Assembly (NCBI RefSeq): GCF_000717345.1
Contig: NZ_JNZA01000010.1
Span: forward strand, 62,001 to 126,000
Reading direction: 5' to 3'
DNA: 64,000 nt
DNA from: Streptomyces lydicus
GTDB lineage: Bacteria; Actinomycetota; Actinomycetes; Streptomycetales; Streptomycetaceae
Positions 40,652 through 49,323 of the stretch are shown here, piece after piece (the stretch's first letter is position 1; each line of letters opens with the position of its first letter). The translations under genes were made by a program, and so were the position numbers. The notes below the pieces were generated by a model that worked only from the letters and a program-made list of their open reading frames with translations, ran no database searches and had not been told where the DNA came from.

Positions 40652-40693
40652 TAGACAAGTTGCTTGTCTATATGGGCAAGCTACTTGTCCATA
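40652..40693. promoter_or_regulatory. Two MarR-type operators in a divergent promoter
   Basis: TAGACAAG-TTG-CTTGTCTA (40652-40670) is a perfect inverted repeat. Directly after it TATGGGCAAG-CTA-CTTGTCCATA (40671-40693) is the same with one mismatch. Each shares the core CAAG-N3-CTTG. The first covers the MarR promoter; the second abuts TATGAT (40692-40697), a likely -10 box of the cupin gene. Confidence 0.8.
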
Positions 40694-40713
40694 TGATCCA
40701 GGTGGAGGCCCGC

Positions 40714-41088
40714 ATGCCGTTCATTCGCAGCGACGAGGCCGTGGTGTACGACATCCACGGCGCCCACTTCACGTCCTACGTCAGCGCGTCCACCGGCAGC
40801 CGGGACCTCGCGGCCTGGCGGGGCGAGATACCGGCCGGGACGGTGGCGCCGGTGCACACGATCAGCCACGAGGAGGTGTTCTACGTCCTGTCCGGCCGGC
40901 TGCGGCTCACCATCGACGGTGAGACCGCGGAACTCGGCGCCGGCGACGCGGCGGTGGCCCCCGCGGGGGCCACCCTGGGGGTGACCAACCGGACCGACGA
41001 GCCCGCGCGGATGTGGGTCACGACCCGCCTCGGCCTCAGCGCCGAGCTGGCCAACGGCGAAACCCTCACGCCGCCCTGGGCCAACTGA
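40714..41088 (+). CDS. Cupin domain protein
   Basis: The 124-residue protein is a single small cupin. AAWRGEIPAGTVAPVHTISHEEVFYVLSGRLRLTIDG contains the first cupin motif, with His and Glu metal ligands, and GDAAVAPAGATLGVTN the second. The ATG at 40714 has GGAGG upstream; an earlier start at 40660 lies in the operators and was rejected. It is divergent from a MarR gene and is probably induced when MarR is released. Function unknown beyond metal or small-molecule binding. Confidence 0.88.
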   Translation: MPFIRSDEAVVYDIHGAHFTSYVSASTGSRDLAAWRGEIPAGTVAPVHTISHEEVFYVLSGRLRLTIDGETAELGAGDAAVAPAGATLGVTNRTDEPARMWVTTRLGLSAELANGETLTPPWAN

Positions 41089-41113
41089 GCCGTGGCGTCG
41101 CGGGGCGGCGCCG

Positions 41114-41221
41114 TCAGCCGTCGAGGATGGTTTCCAGCGCCGCGAGGAGCAGCTTGGGGGTCTCGACCTGGGGAAGGCTTCCGGTCCCGGCGTGCGGTAC
41201 GAACCGCACGCCGGGATCACA
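41114..41221 (-). pseudogene. C-terminal remnant of an alpha/beta hydrolase
   Basis: On the minus strand the frame reads DPGVRFVPHAGTGSLPQVE, then TPKLLLAALETILDG and stop. This resembles the end of alpha/beta hydrolases, where the catalytic His lies in GAGHLPQVETPxxFLAAL; here the segment is altered to HAGTGSLPQVE. No upstream part of such a gene is present before the cupin gene on one side and the membrane protein gene on the other. It is read as a decayed gene end. Confidence 0.45.
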
Positions 41222-41285
41222 TGCACCGCGTCGTCGGATGAGGGCGGGCGCGGAGTGCGCCTTGCGACAGGGGCGCCCTCGTGCG

Positions 41286-41885
41286 TCAGTCCCCGCCGAC
41301 CCGTGCCCCGGCGGCTCGCGCCCGTGCCCGGGCCTCGGGGCTGACGCCGCGTTTGCGGGGTGACATCCGGGAGTCCGTCGCCTCCCGTTGGGCGACCAGT
41401 ACGAGGTGGCGCGGACCGGGAGTCGCCACGACGCCCAGGTATCGGGGGTCGCCGGCGAACCACGCGGCGGTGACCTTCCCGGACTTCACGGCGCGCACCC
41501 AGAAATGCTGACCGGTACCGATCATGCCCCCGTACCCGAGGCTCACGGACTTCTCGGGCCGCTCCGGGTTCGGGACGACGAACTGGGTGCTGCCGTTCTT
41601 CTTCGACCTGACCTCGGTGAGGTCCAGCTGCCAAGGGTAGACACGCAGCACTCTTCGCGTTCCCGCCAGGGAGGCGACCGCGACGATCGCGAGCAGCGCG
41701 TACCACAGGCCGACGCACAGGACCGGCAGCCACAGCACCAGCAGCCACGCCGGCGTCATGACGACGGCGAACAGCCATGCCGGAAAGGCCACGAGCGAGG
41801 CCAGCAGTGCGGCGCACCGAAACATCGCGGTACGGCGCCATGCCTGGCGCGTGGCGGGGTCCTCCCAGGCCGTCTTGTACTGCAC
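41286..41885 (-). CDS. Membrane protein of unknown function
   Basis: The 199-residue protein begins at a GTG. It has two hydrophobic helices (about residues 22-45 and 47-72) joined by a very short turn. A soluble part follows (RRVLRVYPWQLDLTEVRSKKNGSTQFVVPNPERPEKSVSLGYGGMIGTGQHFWVRAVKSGKVTAAWFAGDPRYLGVV) that looks like a small beta domain, and then a basic tail. It follows the type VII-like genes on the same strand with a 34-bp gap and is probably part of the same unit. No family is recognised. Confidence 0.75.
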   Translation of the reverse strand: MQYKTAWEDPATRQAWRRTAMFRCAALLASLVAFPAWLFAVVMTPAWLLVLWLPVLCVGLWYALLAIVAVASLAGTRRVLRVYPWQLDLTEVRSKKNGSTQFVVPNPERPEKSVSLGYGGMIGTGQHFWVRAVKSGKVTAAWFAGDPRYLGVVATPGPRHLVLVAQREATDSRMSPRKRGVSPEARARARAAGARVGGD

Positions 41886-41919
41886 TGGCTACGTCACCTC
41901 TGTTCTCGCAGGTCTCTGC

Positions 41920-42600
41920 TCAGCCGAATACATCTCGCGCGGCGGCGACTTCCCGAGCCTCCGGCACCTGCTCGCGCAGCTGCGGCGGCAGAGGGTTGTC
42001 GAAGCTCACCATGCGGGTGATGCCGTGAAACATGTCACGGTAATTCTCGTGGTCGGAGGCCGCTGTCGTGCTCAACGCAAGCACTGCGACCCGGCGGCCG
42101 TCGGGGTGCGGGAGATAGCCCGTCAACTGGAAGACCTTCTGGCCTTCCCGCTCACCCAGACTCTCCACCACAGCAGCCGGACCGCACGGTAGGTCCACCA
42201 ATTCGGCATCGCGCGCTTCCGCCGAAGCAAGAGCGGCCTTCGCTGCCGCGAGTTTCGGCGGGGCCCAGGGCACCTCTTCCCACTTGATAAGGAAAACGGA
42301 GTGCAGAACATCGCCCGACTCGTCCTGGTGCATACCCATGGAGAGGTGGACGGCGCCGGCCCCTGCGAGCAGACGGCCCACGGCCTGCGCTTCGTCCATG
42401 TTGGAGCGGAACGACTCGTACTGCTCCTGCGGTACCAGTTCGGTGAGTAGCTCCAGTCCACCCCTCGCCGCCGCGTCGGGCGGGGACTCCAGTGGCACTT
42501 CCACGAATCCGGGCGGTACGGCGAACCAGATGTCGCATTCGGCGCTCATCGCAGATTCGGTGACGGCGAACCCGTCCATGATTTCGTCAGTGGCGGACAT
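41920..42600 (-). CDS. Unknown protein in a type VII-like cassette
   Basis: The 226-residue protein is acidic with no signal peptide or helix of membrane type. WFAVPPGFVEVPLE near residue 25 and GYLPHPDGRRVAVLALSTT near residue 165 suggest a mixed alpha/beta domain. Its start overlaps the end of the large coiled-coil protein gene by 14 bp, so it is co-translated with it. In secretion cassettes such a partner may be a chaperone or immunity protein; this is inference from position only. Confidence 0.7.
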   Translation of the reverse strand: MSATDEIMDGFAVTESAMSAECDIWFAVPPGFVEVPLESPPDAAARGGLELLTELVPQEQYESFRSNMDEAQAVGRLLAGAGAVHLSMGMHQDESGDVLHSVFLIKWEEVPWAPPKLAAAKAALASAEARDAELVDLPCGPAAVVESLGEREGQKVFQLTGYLPHPDGRRVAVLALSTTAASDHENYRDMFHGITRMVSFDNPLPPQLREQVPEAREVAAARDVFG

Positions 42601-43888
42601 TGAACAATACCTTCAGGGTCTTGAGCGCGGCGGATCCGTTGCCGGCGCCGTCGAAGCTGCCGGCGCGGGCGCCGTCCATGCCGGTGCCCACATTGTTTAC
42701 GGTGTCGTTGTCCAGCGTGTCGATCAGGTCCTTGGCCGTACCGTACGTGCCGGTGGCTGCACCGGCACCCGCGACTCCGAGGTCGATCATCTGCCCGGCC
42801 CGCTCGGGGTTGGCGGCGCCTTTGACCATCCAAGCGGTCAGGGGGTTCTCAGCCCCGGCGATCCGATTCGCGGCGAGCCATGTCTTGCTGCCGGCGCTCG
42901 CCAGGTGATCGGTAAGGGACAGGGCCTCGCTTGCCGCCCCGGCTGAGCGGACCGCTCCGTTGACGCCGCGTGCCACGGCGCCGACTCCTGGCACCATCCC
43001 CAGTGTGTCTCCCGCCACCCCCACCGCGTTGCTCCAGAAGTCAGCATCGAACTCGCCCTTGGTGAACCCGTCCTTGAGCGAGGCACGGACGGCGGGGTCC
43101 GACAGGCGAGTGGCAAGAGTGGCTGCACTCGCTGCCGCGGCTACCAGAAGGAAGGCCACGCCGACGGGGCCACTCAGGATCAACGCGAGGAGACCGGCGA
43201 TCGCGGCCACTGTGCCCAGCACGTCTGTGAGGTTGTCGTCCAACCAGTCCATGGCCTTGCCGAACCAGCCGGGCTCCTCCGGTGCCAGCTTGTCCGTCGC
43301 GTCCCGGATCAGGGTGGCTTTCTTGCCCGCCGTGGACGAGTGCTCAGCCTCCAGATCGTGAGCGCGCCGTTTGATCGACGAAAGGTGTTCCTGCGCGTCG
43401 GTGACGGCGTCCCGCGCATCGTTGAGGGAAGTGGTGGCCTTGTCCAGTCGGGCCTGTGCGTTCTGCAGCGACGCTTCGTCGTCGAACGTCTGGTGTGCGA
43501 GCTGCAGGTCCGGGTTGCTACTGGCGTTCTTCTCCCGGCCCTGGGCCGCGTCGAGCTTGTCCTGCGCGGCTTTCGCCTCGTCGTCCAGCTTCTTCGCATC
43601 GCTCTGGTAGCCGTGCAGTGCGCGGTTCCAACCGTCCAGAGCAGTTGCAGCCTTCAGCAGGGAGGTGTGCGCCTTCTTCAGATTGTCCGGAAGGGCGCCG
43701 TCCAGCTCCTCACGGAAGGCAACGGCCGCGTCACCCTCCCAAGAGGCACCGGACTGCAACTGTTGCACCAGCCGGTGCGCCTTTGCCAGGGTTTCCGCTG
43801 AGGACGTCAGCTTCGACTTCAGGGCAGCGACGGCGGTCGCGTTTCCGGGGACGGGGTTGAAGCCCAGATGAGGGTATGGCTGTGTCAC
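42587..43888 (-). CDS. Putative type VII secretion substrate, coiled-coil with WXG-like N terminus
   Basis: The 433-residue protein starts with a helical hairpin like WXG100/LXG proteins (KSKLTSSAETLAKAHRLVQQLQSGASWEGDAAVAFREEL, with W-E-G at the turn near residue 50). A long coiled coil follows to about residue 200 and then a hydrophobic region of two helices (about residues 225-260, AAIAGLLALILSGPVGVAFLLVAAAASA). The C-terminal part is Gly/Ala-rich with no recognised toxin motif (GMVPGVGAVARGVNGAVRSAG). It is coupled by ATGA overlap to the upstream WXG100-like gene and by a 14-bp overlap to the downstream gene. It could be a secreted effector or a structural ESX-associated protein. Confidence 0.75.
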   Translation of the reverse strand: MTQPYPHLGFNPVPGNATAVAALKSKLTSSAETLAKAHRLVQQLQSGASWEGDAAVAFREELDGALPDNLKKAHTSLLKAATALDGWNRALHGYQSDAKKLDDEAKAAQDKLDAAQGREKNASSNPDLQLAHQTFDDEASLQNAQARLDKATTSLNDARDAVTDAQEHLSSIKRRAHDLEAEHSSTAGKKATLIRDATDKLAPEEPGWFGKAMDWLDDNLTDVLGTVAAIAGLLALILSGPVGVAFLLVAAAASAATLATRLSDPAVRASLKDGFTKGEFDADFWSNAVGVAGDTLGMVPGVGAVARGVNGAVRSAGAASEALSLTDHLASAGSKTWLAANRIAGAENPLTAWMVKGAANPERAGQMIDLGVAGAGAATGTYGTAKDLIDTLDNDTVNNVGTGMDGARAGSFDGAGNGSAALKTLKVLFNVRH

Positions 43889-44196
43889 TTCGATCCCGCC
43901 TTGCCAGCGGCCTTTTTGAACGCCTCTTCCAGGGCCTGCTCGACCTCTTCGTAGTTGTCCTTGGTCTTGCCCACGGCTTCAGTCAGCTTCTTGGTCTGCT
44001 CGGCAATCTGCTCGGAGCCGTACTTCCAGTGTTCCTGGAAATCGTTGCAGGCGTCGTCCAGCTCCTCCGTGCCCATGCGGTCCGATGTCGTCTGGTTCAT
44101 GAGCTTGCGCACGTCGTCGAGCGAGTCGTGGGCTTTTTTGAGTGTTCTCATGAAGTCGCCCAGTTCCCCGGTGTCGACCGAAAACTTCTCTCCCAC
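43885..44196 (-). CDS. WXG100/ESAT-6-like small protein
   Basis: The 103-residue protein is all helical: DTGELGDFMRTLKKAHDSLDDVRKLMNQ forms the first helix and a second starts after FQEHWKYGSEQIAEQTKKLTEAVGKTKDNYEEVEQALEEAF. The turn reads W-K-Y-G, a variation on the W-x-G motif, and the C-terminal YEEVEQALEE resembles the Y-x3-D/E export signal of type VII substrates. It is the first gene of the cassette. Secretion genes (EccC and others) are not in this window. Confidence 0.78.
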   Translation of the reverse strand: MGEKFSVDTGELGDFMRTLKKAHDSLDDVRKLMNQTTSDRMGTEELDDACNDFQEHWKYGSEQIAEQTKKLTEAVGKTKDNYEEVEQALEEAFKKAAGKAGSK

Positions 44197-44459
44197 GTGA
44201 TCCCCCTAGACCTGGATCTGGCATCTTGACGCGCCGCGCAGCTGCCCACGCGTCCGAAGACCCTACATGGGTTGACGGTGACGCCAACTCCACCTGAGGC
44301 CGCTGGTGGCTCCCGCTGACGAGGCCCGCTACCAGGGCATGCGGGACGTTGCTGATGACCGCACTTCAGTTGATCGTTGGAGGCCACGGCAATGAAGGTG
44401 CGTGGCGGACGAGGCTTATGAGGACGGAACGGGAAGTCTCATCGCCGTCACCGTTCCCC

Positions 44460-45752
44460 CTAAGGGCCCGCGGTTTCCGCCACCCTGAGCGGCAGTGACT
44501 TGAGGCCGTTGATGAAGTTGGAGACCAGGTGGCGGGGTGGGGCGGCGAGGGTGAGGGTGGGGAGGAGGGGGCAGAGCTCCGCGTAGAGGAGGCGGAGTTG
44601 GAGGCGGGCGAGGTGGGCGCCCAGGCAGACGTGCGGGCCGTCGCCGAACGAGACGTGCGGGTTCGGGGCGCGGGTCAGATCGAGGCGGTGCGGGTCGGTG
44701 AAGACCCGCTCGTCGTGGTTGGCCGAGCCGTGGAAGACGACGACCTTGTCGCCGGCGCGGATCCGGCGGCCGCCGAGTTCGGTGTCGTGGACGGCGGTGC
44801 GGCGGAAGCTGAGGACCGGCGGATGCCGGCGCAGCAGCTCTTCCAGGGCGGTCGCCGGGTCCGCCCGGCCGGTGCGCAGCTCGCGGTAGGCGTCCGGCTG
44901 CCCGGCGAGCGCCAGTACGCCGCCGGGGGCCGCGCTGCGTACGGTGTCGTTGCCGGCGACGGTCAGCAGGAAGAAGAACATCTCCAGCTCGGGCGGGGTC
45001 AGTTCGGGGTCCGCCGCGAGGACGGTCATGACGTCGTCGGCCGGGTGGCGGCGCTTGTGGGCGGCCAGGTCGCGGGCGAAGGCGAACATGTCCCGCAGCA
45101 TCGCGGGGGAGCGGGGGTTGGCGGGGCGGCCGTCCGGGCCGGCCGCGGGCGGGCCCGCCTCGTCCGGGTCCTGGTAGCCGATGACCCGGCGGGTCCAGTC
45201 CAGCAGCAGCCCGCGTTCGCCGGGCGGCACCCCCAGCAGGTCGGCGAGGTTGAGCAGCGCGAAGTCGTCCGTGACGTCGGTGACGAGGTCGCACACGCCG
45301 GTGGTGGCGCGTGCCGTGCCGACCGCGGTCCGGAGGAGGTCGCGGGCGCGGGCGCGGAGGGTGGCGGCGAACCGGTCGATGCGGCCGCGGGTGAAGGCGC
45401 GGCTGACCAGGCGGCGCAGCCTCAGGTGGTCGGGCGGGTCCTGGTTGAGCATCATGCCGCGCAGGAACGGCAGGTCGGCGGGGTCGGGGTCGCGGATCTG
45501 GGTGGCGCCCAGCCGGGACGAGAAGGCGCGGGCGTCCTTCAGGACCCGTACGACGTCGTGGTGCCGGGTGACCGCCCAGAAGCCGGGGCCGGCGGGCCAG
45601 CCCAGCACCTCGGGCTCCTCCTGCCAGGCCACCGGGTGGTGGTCGCGCAGGAGCCGGTAGGCGGCGTGCGGCAGGCCGTTCGCGTAGCCGCGGGGGTCGA
45701 AGACGTCGGGAACGACGGCGCCTTCCGGCACGTCGGGTGCGGGCCGGGTCAT
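44460..45752 (-). CDS. Cytochrome P450
   Basis: The 430-residue soluble protein is a bacterial class I P450 monooxygenase. The I-helix motif AGNDT (near residue 251) carries the oxygen-activating Thr, ELLRR gives the ExxR motif, and FGDGPHVCLGAHLAR holds the heme-binding Cys. MLNQDPPDHLRLRRLVSRAFT is the usual C-helix region. The overall look recalls actinobacterial CYP124/125/142-like sterol or lipid hydroxylases, but substrate is open. Ferredoxin and reductase genes are not adjacent. Its ATG overlaps the stop of the alpha/beta hydrolase gene, so they act together. Confidence 0.93.
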   Translation of the reverse strand: MTRPAPDVPEGAVVPDVFDPRGYANGLPHAAYRLLRDHHPVAWQEEPEVLGWPAGPGFWAVTRHHDVVRVLKDARAFSSRLGATQIRDPDPADLPFLRGMMLNQDPPDHLRLRRLVSRAFTRGRIDRFAATLRARARDLLRTAVGTARATTGVCDLVTDVTDDFALLNLADLLGVPPGERGLLLDWTRRVIGYQDPDEAGPPAAGPDGRPANPRSPAMLRDMFAFARDLAAHKRRHPADDVMTVLAADPELTPPELEMFFFLLTVAGNDTVRSAAPGGVLALAGQPDAYRELRTGRADPATALEELLRRHPPVLSFRRTAVHDTELGGRRIRAGDKVVVFHGSANHDERVFTDPHRLDLTRAPNPHVSFGDGPHVCLGAHLARLQLRLLYAELCPLLPTLTLAAPPRHLVSNFINGLKSLPLRVAETAGP

Positions 45753-46600
45753 CGCGCCGCGGGCCGGTCGTTCCGGGCGTCGCTCCCCTCACCGCGGGGG
45801 CCGTCGTCCCGGCCGTCGCCGTCGGACCCGCCGTCGTCGGCGCGCAGGAAGTCCTCCACCGCCCGGATCAGTTCCAGGGGCGACTCGTCCATGGCGTAGT
45901 GCCCGGCCGACGGCAGTTCGACCAGCTCGCTGTCGGCGTACCACCGCAGCCAGGTCTGACGCATCAGCTCGGCGGACAGCGCGGGGTCCAGCGCCCCGGT
46001 CACCGCCAGCGCCGGCACCGCCGCGCCCTCGATCTGCGCGGCGAAGCCCTCGGTGGCCCAGGAGTCCAGCCACGCCCGGAACGCCTTGGGGTCGCTGCGC
46101 TCCAGGGACCGGCGCACCATCCGGTCCAGCCAGGCGGCGGGGCGCCGCCCGCCGGTGGTGACGTCGATGATGGTCCGTCGGCTGTCCGGGGTGTGCGCCG
46201 CGGAGGAGAACAGCTCCCACTGCTCCGGCGGCAGCGGCAGCCCGGAGGCGGGCACCGGGGAGACGCCGACGAGCCGGCGCACCCGGTGCGGTGCCGCGGC
46301 CAGCACCCGCTGGGCGACGCTGCCGCCCATCGAGTGGCCGACCACCGAGAAGCGGTCCCAGCCCAGCCGGTCGGCGAGCGCCAGCACGTCGTCCGCCCCC
46401 TCGGCCGTGGTGTAGGCGCCGGGGGCGTCCTTGGCCTCGCCGTAGCCCCGCAGGTCGACCAGCGCGTACGCGAACGCGTCCCGGTCGAGGTCGGGCAGGA
46501 CCGGGTCGAAGGCCGACCGGTCGGCGAACCAGCCGTGCACCGCCACGACCTTGTGCGGTCCCGTGCCGTGCAGGGCATGAGGCAGGACGAAGGAAGCCAC
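45749..46600 (-). CDS. Alpha/beta hydrolase
   Basis: The 283-residue cytosolic protein has the oxyanion HG in VVAVHGWFADRSAF, the nucleophile elbow GHSMGGSVAQRV (Ser near residue 96), the Asp near VTGALDPALSAEL and the His in PSAGHYAMDESPLELIRAVEDFL. The last 25 residues are an Asp/Gly/Arg-rich tail. It precedes and overlaps the P450 gene, suggesting that one enzyme acts on the product of the other, for example ester cleavage and hydroxylation of one substrate. Confidence 0.9.
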   Translation of the reverse strand: MASFVLPHALHGTGPHKVVAVHGWFADRSAFDPVLPDLDRDAFAYALVDLRGYGEAKDAPGAYTTAEGADDVLALADRLGWDRFSVVGHSMGGSVAQRVLAAAPHRVRRLVGVSPVPASGLPLPPEQWELFSSAAHTPDSRRTIIDVTTGGRRPAAWLDRMVRRSLERSDPKAFRAWLDSWATEGFAAQIEGAAVPALAVTGALDPALSAELMRQTWLRWYADSELVELPSAGHYAMDESPLELIRAVEDFLRADDGGSDGDGRDDGPRGEGSDARNDRPAAR

Positions 46601-46777
46601 GCGCGCTCCAGAGGTGTCGGGGGTCCGGGCGGGCCGTGCATGTCAGGGGGCCGGTCGCCGGCCGGCGGCGGTCACCTGCGACCACAGTGGCGGTAACCTC
46701 CCTGCCCCGCAAGGGCGTCCGGGCGTACGGGGGCGGGGCCGGTAGCGCGCCCCGGGAAGCGGGCAGGGATCGGGGAC

Positions 46778-47551
46778 ATGACCGTCCTCCTGGGAACCTC
46801 CGGCTGGCAGTACAAGGACTGGCGCGGCGTCCTCTACCCGCAGGGCTGCCCGCAGCGCCAATGGCTGGAGGAGTACGCGCGCCACTTCGCGACCGTGGAG
46901 AGCAACGCCGCCTTCTACCGGCTGCCCGAGGAGAAGACCTTCGCCGACTGGCGGGAGCGCACCCCCGGCGGGTTCGTGATGGCGGTCAAGGCCAGCCGCT
47001 ATCTGACGCACATCAAGCGGCTGCGCGAGCCGGAGGAGCCGGTGCGGCGGCTGATGACGCGCGCCGCGGCGCTCGGCCCGCGCCTCGGACCGGTGCTGCT
47101 CCAGCTGCCGCCCACCCTGCGGTGCGACACCGGACTGCTGGACGACTGCCTGGCCTGCTTCCCCGCCGGCACCCGGGTGGCCGTCGAGCCCCGCCACGAC
47201 TCCTGGTGGACGCAGCAGGTCCGTTCGGTGCTGGAGCGGCACCGCGCCGCGCTGTGCTGGGCGGACCGCGGGTCCCGGCCGGTGACGCCCCTCTGGCGGA
47301 CCGCCGACTGGGGGTATCTGCGGTTCCACGAGGGGCGCGCCCGGCCCTGGCCGCGCTACGGCGCCCAGGCGCTCACCACCTGGGTGCGGCGGATCGCCGA
47401 CACCTGGCCCGACCGGGCCGACGTCCACGTGTACTTCAACAACGACCCGGGCGGGGCGGCCGTCCTCGACGCCGTCCGCTTCGCCCGCGCCACCGCGGCC
47501 GCCGGCCGCTCCGTGAGCCGTACGCCGTCCGGGCGTGCCTCCGCCGCCTGA
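46778..47551 (+). CDS. DUF72 domain protein (YecE-like)
   Basis: The 257-residue protein has the TIM-barrel DUF72 pattern: [21 protein letters not shown] at the start, [62 protein letters not shown] and the late [18 protein letters not shown]. The family is widespread and its biochemical role is not settled. It is divergent from the hydrolase-P450 unit and is followed at 62 bp by an acylphosphatase gene. Confidence 0.9.
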   Translation: MTVLLGTSGWQYKDWRGVLYPQGCPQRQWLEEYARHFATVESNAAFYRLPEEKTFADWRERTPGGFVMAVKASRYLTHIKRLREPEEPVRRLMTRAAALGPRLGPVLLQLPPTLRCDTGLLDDCLACFPAGTRVAVEPRHDSWWTQQVRSVLERHRAALCWADRGSRPVTPLWRTADWGYLRFHEGRARPWPRYGAQALTTWVRRIADTWPDRADVHVYFNNDPGGAAVLDAVRFARATAAAGRSVSRTPSGRASAA

Positions 47552-47612
47552 CCACCCCGCGGGGATATATCTGCGCTCGTACCGCGGGGCGAGCGAACGA
47601 GGTGAGGCACGG

Positions 47613-47879
47613 ATGATCCGCAGACGGGTGGTGGTCTCCGGGAACGTGCAGGGCGTGTTCTTCCGCGACACCTGCCGGCGCATGGCGAACGGGCTCGGGG
47701 TGGCCGGCTGGGTGCGCAACCTCCCGGACGGGACGGTGGAGGCCGTTTTCGAGGGGGAGCCGGAGGCGGTGCAGCGGATGGTGGAGTGGGCCCACGAGGG
47801 CCCACCGATGGCGAGCGTCGACGCGGTCTCGGTCCACGAGGAGGAACCCGAGGGCCTGCGGGGCTTCGAAACCCTGTAG
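47613..47879 (+). CDS. acyP: Acylphosphatase
   Basis: The 88-residue enzyme hydrolyses carboxyl-phosphate bonds such as acetyl phosphate. The conserved [20 protein letters not shown] carries the phosphate-binding Arg, and [18 protein letters not shown] carries the catalytic Asn. Length and fold are standard. The ATG at 47613 has GAGGTGAGG upstream, although a frame reaches to 47535. Confidence 0.93.
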   Translation: MIRRRVVVSGNVQGVFFRDTCRRMANGLGVAGWVRNLPDGTVEAVFEGEPEAVQRMVEWAHEGPPMASVDAVSVHEEEPEGLRGFETL

Positions 47880-47896
47880 ACGCCGGGGGAGTCCTG

Positions 47897-48046
47897 GTGA
47901 CCGGCCCGGAGATCACCGTCTACAAGTGCCCGCGGCCCGTGGAGTTCGTCGACGCGTTCCCGCTCGGCCCCAGTGGCAAGGTCCTCAAGCGGGAACTGGC
48001 CGCCACCTACGCCCCGCGCCGCACCGCGCCCTCGGACCGCCCCTAG
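47897..48046 (+). pseudogene. C-terminal fragment of an AMP-forming acyl-CoA synthetase
   Basis: The frame reads VTGPEITVYKCPRPVEFVDA, then FPLGPSGKVLKRELAATYAPRR, followed by a stop. This matches the very end of ANL-superfamily ligases, where the Lys of the PSGKVLKREL motif is catalytic for adenylation. The rest of the enzyme, including the AMP-binding core, is absent: only 49 codons remain between the acylphosphatase stop and the next gene. A GTG could start it, but a free 49-residue fragment would not be active. Confidence 0.75.
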
Positions 48047-48085
48047 CGTCCCCGCGATCGGTGCCGCCGGGGTGGCGGCACCGCG

Positions 48086-49198
48086 TCACAGGTACAGCCC
48101 CGCGTCGGCCCCCGAGTCCTGGGGCGGGACCGACGCGGGGCCGGTGCCGCGGCGGAGCGCGTAGAGCTCGGCCAGGGAGGCGCCGTCCCGGCCGATGCCG
48201 CGGTCGGTGCCGAGCCAGCCGGCCGCCTCGGCCCGGGTCAGTGGGCCCACCTCGATCCGGGCCAGACAGCGGCCGGGCCGGATCACCGCCGGGTGCATCC
48301 GCTCCAGGTCCTCGTTGGTGGTCACCCCGACCAGTACGTTGCGGCCCTGGCCCAGCAGTCCGTCGGTGAGGTTGAGCAGCCGCGACAGGGCCTGGCCCGC
48401 GGCGTGCTTGGCCTCGCCGCGGATCAGTTCGTCGCAGTCCTCCAGGAGCAGCAGCCGCCAGCGGCCCTTGCCGGTGCTGTCGTCCTCCCCGATGGCGATG
48501 TCCATGAGGTAGCCGACGTCGTTGAACAGCCGCTCCGGGTCCAGTACGCAGTCCACCTGGCACCAGTCGCGCCACGAGCGGGCGAGGGTGCGCAGCGCGG
48601 AGGTCTTGCCCGTACCGGGCGGGCCGTGCAGCAACAGCAGCCGGCCGGAGATCTCCTCGGGCGCCACCTTCATCAGCCGGTCCATCGCCTCGGCGACCGG
48701 CGCGGTGTAGTTGGGCCGGATCTCCTCCCAGGTCCCGGCCGAGATCTGCCGGGAGGTGCGGTGCGGGCCGCGGCGCGGCGAGAAGTACCAGAAGCCCATC
48801 GGGACGTTCTCCGGCTGCGGCGCCGGCTCGTCCTCCGCGCCGTCCGCGGCCTGCCCCAGGACGTTCTCGGCCAGCTCGTCGGTGACGGCGGTGACCGACA
48901 CGTCGGCGCCGCGGTTCCAGCGGGACACCAGCAGCGTGTAGCCGTCGCCCTCGGCGAGGGTGGCGCTGCGGTCCTCGTCCCGCGCCGAGCGCAGGATCCG
49001 CGCGCCCGGCGGCAGCAGCGTCAGCCCGGACCGCACCCGGTCCACCGACCGGCTGCGGGAGTACGGCTGCTCGCCCTTGGTGAACCGTCCCAGGAAGAGC
49101 GCATCGATGACGTCGGACGGCGAATCACTGTCGTCCATGGTCAGACGGAGCGGAAGGGATTCCTCCGCGGCGGACGGCGGGACGTGGTCGGCACACAT
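48086..49198 (-). CDS. AAA-type ATPase (DUF5925-like)
   Basis: The 370-residue protein has an N-terminal domain of about 170 residues and a C-terminal AAA module. The latter has Walker A HGPPGTGKTSALRTLARSW, Walker B RLLLLEDCDELI, and the sensor region GVTTNEDLERMHPAVIRPGRCLARIEVGPL. The sensor Asn is in TTNED, and RPGR resembles an arginine finger region. This fits actinobacterial DUF5925/AAA proteins of unknown client. The start is uncertain: the frame opens at 49234, ATG at 49198 was chosen, and another lies at 49138 (MDDSDSPSD). Confidence 0.82.
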   Translation of the reverse strand: MCADHVPPSAAEESLPLRLTMDDSDSPSDVIDALFLGRFTKGEQPYSRSRSVDRVRSGLTLLPPGARILRSARDEDRSATLAEGDGYTLLVSRWNRGADVSVTAVTDELAENVLGQAADGAEDEPAPQPENVPMGFWYFSPRRGPHRTSRQISAGTWEEIRPNYTAPVAEAMDRLMKVAPEEISGRLLLLHGPPGTGKTSALRTLARSWRDWCQVDCVLDPERLFNDVGYLMDIAIGEDDSTGKGRWRLLLLEDCDELIRGEAKHAAGQALSRLLNLTDGLLGQGRNVLVGVTTNEDLERMHPAVIRPGRCLARIEVGPLTRAEAAGWLGTDRGIGRDGASLAELYALRRGTGPASVPPQDSGADAGLYL

Positions 49199-49323
49199 GC
49201 CGCCATGATCCGGCACCCGTCCCGCCCCGTACACGGAATTTCCCGGTGATTTCCCCGTGCGGAGCAGCAGCCGTTTACCCGGAAACCGGGTGTACCGGCC
49301 GGTTGGCTCGCTAATCTCCCTTT

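Noticed and set aside
40660..40713. Earlier start for the cupin gene
   Set aside because: It would place coding sequence over the MarR operators and the -10 box; the ATG at 40714 has GGAGG upstream.
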